Origin: JABDLO01 sp041749255
GTDB lineage: Bacteria; Bacteroidota; Bacteroidia; Chitinophagales; Saprospiraceae
Assembly: GCA_041749255.1 (NCBI GenBank)
Contig: JBGTBR010000022.1
Span: forward strand, 45,239 to 109,238
Reading direction: 5' to 3'
DNA: 64,000 nucleotides
The position numbers and the translations under genes were made by a program. Positions 25,129-34,015 of this stretch are shown one piece after another (within the stretch, counting starts at the first letter, position 1; each line of letters starts with the position of its first letter). The notes beneath the pieces were generated by a model, which was not told the origin of the DNA, searched no databases, and was given only the letters and a program-made list of their open reading frames with translations.

Positions 25129-27069
25129 TCATTTCTCATTAAACGCATTGGAATCGATATCTAACGCCTTTTCTCTATAATAATTTGATCTTTCCAAATT
25201 GCCAAGATAACGATACGTTTGCGTTAATAATATATATCCAGCTGTTTCATCCGGATTCTCTTTAACCATTTCGTGGAAGTAATGAAGGGCTCCTTCATGA
25301 TTTCCTCCCATTCCTTCAGCCACTCCAAGCAATCTCAAAGTTTCAGCATCTGAAGGATTCAACATGTAAGACCTTTCCAATAATATTTTTGCCTTTTTAA
25401 GATCCCCCTTTAATTCTCCAGCCTCCCTGCCTGCTACCTGAAGCACAAGTGCCAGATTAACGTTGGCTTCGCGATAAGATGGATCTATGATCAAAGCTTT
25501 TTCATAACTTCGAATGGCATTATCGTACTCCTTTTTATAAAAACCTACATTCCCCAAAAGTAGCCATGCATTCTTATATTTTGGATGAATATTCACTGCT
25601 TTGGTCAAATATTCTTCGGCAGCTTGTAACATTTCATTCTTTTTACTTTTATTTTCTTCTTTTACTGAGGCGTCGGCAAGAACTCCTCCCGCTGCATTTA
25701 ATGCCTTAGCACTTTCACTACTCACTATTACATCAGTAGTATATAATGAAAAATTATTCTTCCAGGTAAAATTTCTGTTAACAGTAGTAAAACTGTATAA
25801 AATTAATAAAATTAACACAGAAATATAAAAAACTGAAGGATTAACATATTTCTTTAAGAATACAAACCCATAGGCCATAACTACAGAAAACCCCAATGAT
25901 GGCATAAATAGAAAACGCTCCGAAATGTTTGTACCAATTGGAAAAAATATATTGCTATAAATAAGAATGCTGATCAGAAAAAATACTATTCCATAGGTAA
26001 CCACTGCCCTGTTTTTCCACCATTTTATAGCAAAAAAAATCAATGCTGCGTAAGAAATCAACCCAAACCACATAGCAGGTCTGGAAATATCGGGCAAGCC
26101 TGTTTGATAGGGATAGTAATCATTGGTCAAAGGATAAGGTATGAATAGAAGCTTGAGGTAATAACCCAGATTGGTTATAATTGCCATAGCTTTTTCTGCC
26201 GCAGAATAAAAGTAATAGTTACCCCCTTCTATTTTAATAAACGGATTGTTCATCAATTCCAATGGAGGGTCTCCAAAGCCAGGCCCCAAAATGATAGTTC
26301 TGTGAATGATGTACAAAATACCCGCAGCTATAAAAGGTAAACTTCCTTTTAAAGAGGATAAAATCGATTTGCCTTTAAGAAGAAAGAAGAGCAATCCCAA
26401 TCCGGGTATCAACATTAAGGCATTCTCTTTAGACAAAAGAGCCAGGTAAAATAATAGAAATGCAATACCTTTATTCAATAATGTGTCTGGTCTTTTTAAG
26501 AGTGCAATCATCGCTGCCAACCCAAGTAGCATGGCCATAATTTCATCTCGCCCCTTAATATTAGCGACCGCTTCTGTGTGGATAGGATGAGCAACGAAAA
26601 CCAACGTTGCTATAAGTGCAAAAACCGGTAGTTTTTCTGCTGAAAACTGCCGGGAAAAAGCTCTTAACATAAAAAAATAAAAGACTACACCGAGCAGGCA
26701 ATAGTACAAAACATTAAATAAGTGACCAGGAAATGGGTAAAGCCCGAAGAGTTCAACTTCCAGGGCAAATAAAACAGGTGTAAGGGGACGATACCTTCCA
26801 CCAGAGACCAACTTTTCTTTACCTTCTTCTTTGAAAAATCCAAAAAATGTATCATTGGTAAGGAGACCCGGAATCCCTGAAACCCCTTCCACAGTGAACA
26901 TATTATCCGTAATGACTATGGCATCATCCTGTGCAAAGTCATGCGATAAAGTATTGGCGTATAACAAAAAAGCAAAGGCTGTGATCAATATGATATGCAA
27001 TCCCTTTCCGTTTCCAGGAGCTGGTTTGGGTAGTTTATCAAATTTTTTCTTAGCCTGTTTATTAGACAT
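25129..27069 (-). CDS. GT-C-like membrane protein with C-terminal TPRs (TMTC-like)
   Basis: 646 residues. The N-terminal two-thirds has about ten membrane helices; the first extracytoplasmic loop holds HDFAQDDAIVITDN, whose acidic pair resembles the catalytic aspartates of GT-C glycosyltransferases, followed by RYRPLTPVLFALE as in the TMTC O-mannosyltransferases. The C-terminal 200 residues are TPRs (AWLLLGNVGFYKKEYDNAIR, then YREANVNLALVLQVAGR). A polyprenyl-linked sugar transferase acting on exported proteins is plausible but inferred. Start at ATG 27069; an in-frame TTG at 27087 is less likely. Its stop lies immediately before the GH3 gene's ATG. Confidence 0.8.
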   Translation of the reverse strand: MSNKQAKKKFDKLPKPAPGNGKGLHIILITAFAFLLYANTLSHDFAQDDAIVITDNMFTVEGVSGIPGLLTNDTFFGFFKEEGKEKLVSGGRYRPLTPVLFALEVELFGLYPFPGHLFNVLYYCLLGVVFYFFMLRAFSRQFSAEKLPVFALIATLVFVAHPIHTEAVANIKGRDEIMAMLLGLAAMIALLKRPDTLLNKGIAFLLFYLALLSKENALMLIPGLGLLFFLLKGKSILSSLKGSLPFIAAGILYIIHRTIILGPGFGDPPLELMNNPFIKIEGGNYYFYSAAEKAMAIITNLGYYLKLLFIPYPLTNDYYPYQTGLPDISRPAMWFGLISYAALIFFAIKWWKNRAVVTYGIVFFLISILIYSNIFFPIGTNISERFLFMPSLGFSVVMAYGFVFLKKYVNPSVFYISVLILLILYSFTTVNRNFTWKNNFSLYTTDVIVSSESAKALNAAGGVLADASVKEENKSKKNEMLQAAEEYLTKAVNIHPKYKNAWLLLGNVGFYKKEYDNAIRSYEKALIIDPSYREANVNLALVLQVAGREAGELKGDLKKAKILLERSYMLNPSDAETLRLLGVAEGMGGNHEGALHYFHEMVKENPDETAGYILLTQTYRYLGNLERSNYYREKALDIDSNAFNEK

Positions 27070-27352
27070 AACACATATCAGTAACAAAATTCAAAGGTAA
27101 TGAATTAGAAAGAGACATTCTAGAAATTAGGAGGGGTAACCAATAATGTGTTATGGTAGTAATCCATTTAGAATTAATGGCTGCAAGCAATGACTTTGGT
27201 TGAAATATTTAGTCACTTTCCTTATTTAACTATTTGTATAACAAGGAAGGGTGTAGGATGCAAGAATCTTTAATTGGATATATATCATTGCCATACATCG
27301 TAAAAGGGTAAAGTCGTCCCTCTATTCCATAGCATCAAAATCAAGAAAAAAA

Positions 27353-28960
27353 TTACAATAGGACTTCTTTTATCTCTCTGCTCCCGTGTTCCTCAGTGGA
27401 ACTAAAGTTTTCAGTGAAGTTTTCTGAAAACAATTTTTTTAGATGATTTGCCTGGCAATAGTAATCACTGTAATTATCCCAGGTGTTTTTGGGATTGAGT
27501 AAATCCAGAGGAATACCAGGACAAAAGCTGGGTATCGAAAGCTGGAATACCGGAGATTTAGTAAACCTTACATTTTCCAGTTTTCCATCAAGGACTGCAT
27601 TGATCATTGCTCTGGTGTACAGGAGTTTTATTCTTTCCCCCTTTCCATATGGACCACCTATCCAGCCAGTATTGACGAGCCAAACTTTAGCATTGTGTTT
27701 TTGAATCTTTTCTGCGAGCATGCCTGCGTAAATATGGGGTGATAATGGGAGAAAAGGTGCACCAAAACACGCAGAAAAAGTAGCCTGAGGCTCTAAAACG
27801 CCTTCCTCAGTCCCGGCAATTTTCGAAGTATACCCATTTATAAAATAAAACTTTGCTTCCTCAGGAGTTAGTCTGGATATTGGAGGCAAAACTCCAAAAG
27901 CATCGCAGGTAAGGAAGAAAATATTCCCGGCATGTCCTCCAATAGATGGTGATTTTACTCTTTCGACATGATGGATAGGATAGGAAACTCTTGTGTTTTC
28001 TGTGATACTTTTATCGGAATAATTGGGAATATTTGTTCCGGGATAAAAGCCGGTATTCTCAAGAATGGCACCCGGTTTTATGGCATGATATATTTCGGGT
28101 TCTCTTTCTTCGCTCAATCCTATGCATTTTGCGTAACAACCCCCTTCAAAATTAAAAACACCCCGGTCTGACCAGCCGTGTTCGTCATCTCCAATAAGCA
28201 TTCTTCGCCTATCTGTTGAAAGAGTTGTTTTTCCTGTTCCTGACAATCCAAAAAATAAGGCTACATTTCCTTTATGGTCTTCATTGGCAGCACAATGCAT
28301 TGGCAACACCTGGTGATTCAGTGGCAGAAGGTAATTGAGAATGGAAAAAACTGATTTTTTAATTTCTCCTGTATATCCGGTACCTCCAATTAAAATCTCC
28401 TTTTTACTGAAATGGATAATGACAAAATGTTTGGATTCTGTCTGATCTACTAAAGGAATCGCTTCAAAATCAGGGGCGCTGATGATGTTCCAGTCGGGAA
28501 TAAATTGTGAAATTTCTTCTTCATTCAGTCGAATGAACATATTGTCAACGAAATGGGCCTGATATGGCTTTTCAGTTATTACCCTTATTCTTAATTTGAA
28601 TCGCTCATCAGAACAAATAGCCGTATCTTTTACAAAAACACTCCCTTTTTCAAGATGGCGCAACATCCTGATTTTAAGTGTCTGGTATGATGATTCAGGA
28701 TAGGGTTTATTGACCGCTCCCCAATAAACATGATTGGCCGTGTTATCATCGTAAACGATGTAGCGGTCATTAGGCGATCTTCCTGTAAATTTACCGGTCG
28801 AAATGCAAAGAGCCTTTTTGTCACTTAAAACTCCTTCACCTCTTTCCAAAGTCCATTGAATTAACTGAGAAGGTGATGCATTCATATGTAATTCGGCAGG
28901 AAAAAAATCAGTATTCTTTAATAGGGATACCTTCGGGTTAAACAATCCGGTCTGTTTCAT
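27353..28960 (-). CDS. pckA: Phosphoenolpyruvate carboxykinase (ATP)
   Basis: Converts oxaloacetate and ATP to phosphoenolpyruvate, CO2 and ADP: the first committed step of gluconeogenesis, or in reverse an anaplerotic route. 535 residues, normal length. The kinase-1a P-loop is GLSGTGKTT (from residue 238). Other signatures: CISTGKFTGRSPNDRYIV (about 50-67), HCAANEDHKGNVALFFG (about 220-236), the metal-binding region DDEHGWSDRGVFNFEGGCY and VWLVNTGWIGGPYGKGERI. All expected catalytic segments are intact. The gene stands alone with 222 bp upstream of its start. Confidence 0.97.
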   Translation of the reverse strand: MKQTGLFNPKVSLLKNTDFFPAELHMNASPSQLIQWTLERGEGVLSDKKALCISTGKFTGRSPNDRYIVYDDNTANHVYWGAVNKPYPESSYQTLKIRMLRHLEKGSVFVKDTAICSDERFKLRIRVITEKPYQAHFVDNMFIRLNEEEISQFIPDWNIISAPDFEAIPLVDQTESKHFVIIHFSKKEILIGGTGYTGEIKKSVFSILNYLLPLNHQVLPMHCAANEDHKGNVALFFGLSGTGKTTLSTDRRRMLIGDDEHGWSDRGVFNFEGGCYAKCIGLSEEREPEIYHAIKPGAILENTGFYPGTNIPNYSDKSITENTRVSYPIHHVERVKSPSIGGHAGNIFFLTCDAFGVLPPISRLTPEEAKFYFINGYTSKIAGTEEGVLEPQATFSACFGAPFLPLSPHIYAGMLAEKIQKHNAKVWLVNTGWIGGPYGKGERIKLLYTRAMINAVLDGKLENVRFTKSPVFQLSIPSFCPGIPLDLLNPKNTWDNYSDYYCQANHLKKLFSENFTENFSSTEEHGSREIKEVLL

Positions 28961-29182
28961 TTGCGGGTTGAGGTTTGCAAAAGTTAGGCGTAATTATAAA
29001 TGGTTTCGACATAAATATATAAAATAAAAATCAATATGTCAACCCATTCAAAGTGGCTGGTTTGGATAATATTGCCTTTTGTAATTAGTGTATAATAGAC
29101 ATAAAGTTTGGTTTTGTTGGTTTAAGCAACACAGCAGATGAGAAATAAAATTTGAAAAAAAATTTAAAATATTTGGTATTGC

Positions 29183-30346
29183 TTAATGGGCAATGGGTAG
29201 TTTAATGGTAAAAGTAGAGCCATGATTCAGTTTTGACTGCTTCACAAAAATTTTCCCTTTATGATATTCCTCTATAATCCTTTTTGCAAGAGACAATCCT
29301 AAGCCCCATCCCCGTTGTTTTGTACTGTAACCCGGCTTGAAAACCGAATGAAATTTAGAGGCGGGAATTCCTTTACCTGTATCTGTTATATCTATACAGG
29401 CATGACCATCTTCCTCGTTTATGCTCACAGAAATATCGCCTGAACCATCCATGGCATCTAAGGCATTTCTTATCAGGTTTTCAACTACCCAATCAAAAAG
29501 TTGCTTGTTTACCAAAGCGTAAAAAGCCAAAGCGTTCGTCTCAGGGTAATGATAATTCACTTTCCTTGGAGACCTTCTTTTCATATATCCGACACAAATT
29601 CTCAATTCGTCGGTTAGGTTTACTTTTTCTAAATCCGGAGCAGAACCAATTTTTGAAAATCGGTCAGCGACCAATTCTAACCTTTTGATGTCATTTTCAA
29701 GTTCGTGAACAATTTCCTGTGCCTCTTCATTGCCATCTGTCGTAATTTTTAAATGTTCAATCCAGGCCATTATAGCACTGATGGGGGTGCCTAACTGATG
29801 AGCTGTTTCTTTGGCCATTCCCGCCCACACCCTGTTTTGTTCAGCCCGCCTTGATGAACTGAATAAGAAATAGGCAAAAACCACAAATAATGTTACCAAA
29901 ATGATCTGAACAATGGGGAAATAGCGAATATAATTTAAAGTGGGTGAATTGTACACATAAATAAACGCTGCATAACCTCCCGGGCCTTCCAGCTTCACAC
30001 CTCCCTTTTTTTGATATTTCTCAACCATGAGTCGTAAAAAAGTCTGATTGGTATCTTTAGCCGGTCCAAAATTATAGCCTTCCATTCTTCCATCGTCCCC
30101 CACTATAATGTTCGGTTGAGAAAAAGATTCAAGGATGGATTGCTCAAAATCTATTTCTTTATTTAGATCCGCTCTTTCTTCGACGATTTTAGTCAGGGTT
30201 TCCTTATAAAGAGCTGCATTTTTTATTTCACTTTCGGCTAGTTGATTGGCCAAATAATTGGAATAAACAATGGTGATAATAAGTATCACTACCCCAACAG
30301 AGGCCATTATTATTTTCCAGTTTGATCTCTTTTTATATATGTCCAT
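29183..30346 (-). CDS. Sensor histidine kinase
   Basis: 387 residues. Two membrane helices (about 11-30 and 136-160) flank an extracytoplasmic region with a heptad-rich start. No HAMP or PAS domain is evident. The dimerisation/phosphoacceptor helix is AKETAHQLGTPISAIMAWIE with H183. The HATPase domain (about 270-385) shows the N-box NLIRNALDAM, the G1 box DTGKGIP and the G2 box RGWGLGLSLAKRI. The A-H-Q-L-G-T-P H-box form is common in Bacteroidota orphan kinases. No response regulator is adjacent, so its partner is unknown. Confidence 0.92.
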   Translation of the reverse strand: MDIYKKRSNWKIIMASVGVVILIITIVYSNYLANQLAESEIKNAALYKETLTKIVEERADLNKEIDFEQSILESFSQPNIIVGDDGRMEGYNFGPAKDTNQTFLRLMVEKYQKKGGVKLEGPGGYAAFIYVYNSPTLNYIRYFPIVQIILVTLFVVFAYFLFSSSRRAEQNRVWAGMAKETAHQLGTPISAIMAWIEHLKITTDGNEEAQEIVHELENDIKRLELVADRFSKIGSAPDLEKVNLTDELRICVGYMKRRSPRKVNYHYPETNALAFYALVNKQLFDWVVENLIRNALDAMDGSGDISVSINEEDGHACIDITDTGKGIPASKFHSVFKPGYSTKQRGWGLGLSLAKRIIEEYHKGKIFVKQSKLNHGSTFTIKLPIAH

Positions 30347-30523
30347 GTATATTCGCTATAAGAAAAATGCAATTCAGTTCCCATTATTGCACCCTGTTTG
30401 ACTTTTATTTAAAAGTTAAAATGGGATAAAATCGCTGATCTCCAACTGTCAGGAAACTAAAATGTGTAAAAATATATTGTGTAAGCTTACAAGACACCAC
30501 AACATGTCTTTATTTTTACCCAA

Positions 30524-31570
30524 ATGATAATAGAACAGAAAATAAATATAAGAACTCTTCCTGAGAATAAGATCATTGATTGGACAAATGAAATAAATCA
30601 GAAAGCATTTCGAGGACATCAGATTTACGAATGGTTATGGAAAAAAGGTGTCAATTCCTTTGCTGAAATGACCAATCTTTCTTTAGACCTGAGGGCAAAA
30701 CTCGATGAGTGTTTTTTTATAGATGCAATCAGGACTGACGAAGTTCAGGTGAGTAATGATGGAACCATTAAGACGAGGTTTGCACTGATGGACGATAGTT
30801 TGATTGAATCTGTACTCATACCGGTACCGGCAGACGATCGTTTTACTGTATGTGTTTCCTCCCAGGTCGGGTGTAGTCTGAGTTGTGCATTTTGTGCCAC
30901 CGGTATGATGGAGAGGGTTAGAAATCTCTCCGCTGGTGAAATTTACGACCAGGTGGTAAAGGTGAATTTACAATCACTTGCTCATTATGGAAAACCACTT
31001 ACCAATATTGTATATATGGGTATGGGAGAACCCTTACTTACCTATACAAATGTGATGGAATCAATACACCACATTACAGGTGTTCATGGATTGAATATGT
31101 CTCCCAAAAGAATTACAGTAAGTACAGCTGGTATAGCTAAAATGATTAAAAGAATGGCTGACGACATGACTAAAGTAAACCTGGCTCTTTCTCTTCATGC
31201 AGCTGATGACAATAAAAGAAACGAAATTATGCCTATCAATGAACATAATAACCTGGCAGCACTTATGGATTCACTACACTATTTTTACAGTAAAACCAAA
31301 GGCCGAATTAGTTACGAGTATATCGCTTTTGAAAATTTTAATGATTCCCTGCAGGATGCGTATAATCTTGTTAAGCTCTGCAAAAGATTTCCTGTAAAAG
31401 TGAATATCATTGAATATAATCCGGTAGATGGTCTCTCTTTTGTTAAATCAGCGGACAATGCCATTGACAGATTTGCCAGGGTATTACTCAACAACGATGT
31501 AATGGTTACTGTGAGAAGAAGCCGGGGTAAAGATATTGATGCTGCATGCGGTCAACTTGCCAATAAGTAG
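30524..31570 (+). CDS. rlmN: 23S rRNA (adenine(2503)-C(2))-methyltransferase RlmN
   Basis: Radical-SAM enzyme that methylates C2 of A2503 in 23S rRNA, and of A37 in some tRNAs. 348 residues. The 4Fe-4S ligands are C117, C121 and C124 in VGCSLSCAFCATG. The second-shell cysteine C110 in VCVSSQ and the C-terminal methyl-carrying C342 in DAACGQL correspond to E. coli C118 and C355. The GMGEPLLTY and SLHAADDNKRNEIMP motifs are also present. The ATG follows the usual N-terminal region (RTLPENKIIDW). No operon partner. Confidence 0.96.
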   Translation: MIIEQKINIRTLPENKIIDWTNEINQKAFRGHQIYEWLWKKGVNSFAEMTNLSLDLRAKLDECFFIDAIRTDEVQVSNDGTIKTRFALMDDSLIESVLIPVPADDRFTVCVSSQVGCSLSCAFCATGMMERVRNLSAGEIYDQVVKVNLQSLAHYGKPLTNIVYMGMGEPLLTYTNVMESIHHITGVHGLNMSPKRITVSTAGIAKMIKRMADDMTKVNLALSLHAADDNKRNEIMPINEHNNLAALMDSLHYFYSKTKGRISYEYIAFENFNDSLQDAYNLVKLCKRFPVKVNIIEYNPVDGLSFVKSADNAIDRFARVLLNNDVMVTVRRSRGKDIDAACGQLANK

Positions 31571-31768
31571 TCTATCCCTATTTTAGTGAATTTGTGTAAC
31601 CTGGATACACGAATCCTAAAAAAACCTCTATCTATTCTGTAACAAAAGCTTACAACTTACACATTTTCAGATGTGAAGTGTTTCTAACATTTTTTCACAA
31701 TTCATTCCTCTTTCCTATACAGAAATAGGATATAATATTTAATTTTAGTCCGCAAATCAATTCCAACC

Positions 31769-33637
31769 ATGAAAAAAGCGAGTCTGTTTCTCTTTTTGTC
31801 TTTCGTATTAAGCTCGCTTTCCCTTGCCCAAAATACTATTACAAAAGAAGAAGTTGAGCCATTTATGGATGGTGTAATCCAAACTTTAATGGATGAGCAC
31901 CATATAGCTGGTGTCACAGTTTCCATAGTTAAGGATACAGCGATTTTATGGAGTAAAGGCTATGGATTTTCCGATGTTGAAAACAATGTTGTAGTTGATC
32001 CTGCAATAAGTTTATTCAGGATTGGTTCTGTTTCTAAATTATTTGTATGGACTGCCATAATGCAGCTCTACGAAGAAGGAAAAATAAACCTCGATGCAGA
32101 TATACGATTCTTAACACGTGAATTTAACATTCCATATCAGTATGATCAGCCGGTAACTATGAAACATTTGATGAGTCATACTCCTGGATTTGAAGATTAT
32201 TATCTCAACTTATTTAGTACTGACTCACTTCCTCCGAGATCATTGGGAGAAGAACTTAGCAAGCATATGCCAACTCAAGTCAGACCTCCCGGTGTACACA
32301 GCAGTTATTCCAATCACGGTACTGCTGTTGCGGCTTATATAGTAGAAGAGGTATCCGGACTAAAATGGGATGATTATGTCGAAAAAATGATTTTTGAACC
32401 ATTGGAAATGAATAATACTACCTTCAGATATATACTTCCCGACAATTTTAAGATCAACCATTCCGGGGGCTATGTATACGAAAGTGGTAAGCATACAAGC
32501 AAATCGTTAAAAGGTATTCCACTTGCTCCGGCAGGTCTGGCTAGTTCTACAGCAGAAGATATGGCTCCTTTCATGATGGCACATCTAAACCATGGAAAAT
32601 ACAAAAATGCAAGAATACTGGATAGTGCCACAGTAAACCTGATGCATTCAACTTTATTTACCCCGGATCCCGATCTTAAAGGAATGCTTTACGGGTTTTT
32701 TGATCATAGTAAAAATGGGAGAAAAATAATTGGTCATGGTGGTGCAACAGAATATTTTTTTACACATATGCTGTTACTGGTGGATGAGGGTTATGGAATA
32801 TTTATTTCTACCAACACTCTCGGCGGTTATTCTTTAATAAAACAGGCAACCACTCAATTTATTGACAAATACTTTCCTGATACCTTGGATACAGCCCCTT
32901 CCATTAATACAACACCTGAAGTATTAGACCGCTTTAAAGGCGAATACATAACAAACCGAAGACCGATAACCAAAGGGACTAAAATTATCAGTTTGTTAAG
33001 TCCTTATTTGAAGGTTGATCACAATGACACCCATATAGTGATTTCAAATAGAGATGAAATAACCCATTGGTATCCATTAGGGCTCAAAACTTTTCAAAAT
33101 ACAAAATCTACACATAGAATTGCTTTTGGTAAAGGGGATGGAGATGATTATAAATACTTGTACATGGATGAAAGCCCTCATGTTACTTATGAAAAAGTAC
33201 GATTTATAGAATCGAAAAAATTACATTACACATTGTTTTTTGGTTCTATTCTCCTGGGGTTATTTGCGGCACTGTATTGGATGTTAGTCTATTTCTTCCG
33301 TAAATCTCATCGAATAAGAACCCGCAGAAAACTCTCCCTTACTACAAAATCTCTGGCAGTGATCAATCCTTTACTTTGTATTGCCTTTTTGGTGGTTATG
33401 ACCACAATGCTGGGTAGTGATTTTTTGTTTCGTCCAATAAAGTTAACTGATTATATCCTTTTTGCCATTCCAGCTTTCATTGCCTTCTTTACTTTTTTTC
33501 AACTGGTAAAAGCCATACAATTATTTAGTAAAAATATGCCTGTACGCACCAGGCTATTTTACCTGCTTCTGACCCTCAGCATGGTGTGCGTAGTATGGCA
33601 ATTTCTTTTTTGGAATCTTCTTGGATTTCAGTATTAA
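31769..33637 (+). CDS. Serine hydrolase (beta-lactamase family) with C-terminal membrane domain
   Basis: 622 residues. Signal peptide MKKASLFLFLSFVLSSLSLAQ. The class C beta-lactamase/penicillin-binding fold spans about 30-370: SVSK with nucleophile S87 and K90, YSN (Y180, N182), and HGG (H323). A beta-rich linker runs to about 475. Then four transmembrane helices (about 492-510, 532-552, 562-585, 597-618) with basic loops (RKSHRIRTRRKLSLTT) anchor it in the inner membrane, active domain outside. The substrate is not known; peptidase or esterase roles are commoner in this family than antibiotic hydrolysis. The gene is monocistronic with a shared terminator downstream. Confidence 0.88.
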   Translation: MKKASLFLFLSFVLSSLSLAQNTITKEEVEPFMDGVIQTLMDEHHIAGVTVSIVKDTAILWSKGYGFSDVENNVVVDPAISLFRIGSVSKLFVWTAIMQLYEEGKINLDADIRFLTREFNIPYQYDQPVTMKHLMSHTPGFEDYYLNLFSTDSLPPRSLGEELSKHMPTQVRPPGVHSSYSNHGTAVAAYIVEEVSGLKWDDYVEKMIFEPLEMNNTTFRYILPDNFKINHSGGYVYESGKHTSKSLKGIPLAPAGLASSTAEDMAPFMMAHLNHGKYKNARILDSATVNLMHSTLFTPDPDLKGMLYGFFDHSKNGRKIIGHGGATEYFFTHMLLLVDEGYGIFISTNTLGGYSLIKQATTQFIDKYFPDTLDTAPSINTTPEVLDRFKGEYITNRRPITKGTKIISLLSPYLKVDHNDTHIVISNRDEITHWYPLGLKTFQNTKSTHRIAFGKGDGDDYKYLYMDESPHVTYEKVRFIESKKLHYTLFFGSILLGLFAALYWMLVYFFRKSHRIRTRRKLSLTTKSLAVINPLLCIAFLVVMTTMLGSDFLFRPIKLTDYILFAIPAFIAFFTFFQLVKAIQLFSKNMPVRTRLFYLLLTLSMVCVVWQFLFWNLLGFQY

Positions 33638-33717
33638 AAGCACCCTTGATCATCTCTGGATTAAGAAGGTTTTTAAACATTTCCGTTTGTGTTATTCGGA
33701 TAGTGGTATCTAAAATA

Positions 33718-33749
33718 AAAAAGAGTGCAATCAGGATTACACTCTTTTT
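33718..33749. terminator. Bidirectional terminator between serine hydrolase and tRNA-Asn
   Basis: AAAAAGAGTG and CACTCTTTTT flank an imperfectly self-complementary centre (minus strand: AATC, CT, GATT), giving a stem of about 15 bp. Ts follow on both strands, so it can end the rightward hydrolase transcript and the leftward tRNA transcript. Confidence 0.82.
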
Positions 33750-33753
33750 ATTG

Positions 33754-33827
33754 CGCCCCCTCAAGGACTTGAACCTTGGACCTACGGATTAACAGTCCGC
33801 CGCTCTAACCAGCTGAGCTAAGGAGGC
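33754..33827 (-). tRNA. tRNA-Asn (anticodon GTT)
   Basis: 74-nt cloverleaf on the minus strand. The acceptor stem is GCCTCCT with AGGGGGC (one G-T pair) and discriminator G. The D-arm begins AGCTCAGCTGGTTAGAGC. The anticodon stem-loop GGACTGTTAATCC exposes GTT. The T-arm contains GGTTCAAGTCC. The CCA end is not fully encoded; the bases after the discriminator are CA. Confidence 0.95.
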
Positions 33828-33863
33828 ATTTAATGAAATTATAGGCTTTTGTCTAAAGCGATG

Positions 33864-33871
33864 CAAATGTA
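33864..33871 (-). promoter_or_regulatory. Possible -7 promoter box for tRNA-Asn
   Basis: Leftward TACATTTG matches TAnnTTTG and lies 36 bases upstream of the mature 5' end, a normal distance for a short tRNA leader. No good -33 TTTG was found. Confidence 0.35.
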
Positions 33872-34015
33872 TAACGTCTAAATTGATTTTTAAATTTTTT
33901 CACCTCTTTTTTTCACATATCGTCAACATCTGGATCTTAGAACACCATAAAGGCGCACCGCTCTTAAAATATGACTCCATTTTATTGCAAATGAAATCTT
34001 TACCCTGGTTTCGTT

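Noticed and set aside
30477..30494. GTAAGCTTAC palindrome upstream of rlmN as an operator
   Set aside because: Ten bases only, pairing stops outside the core, and no second related palindrome is placed to support it.
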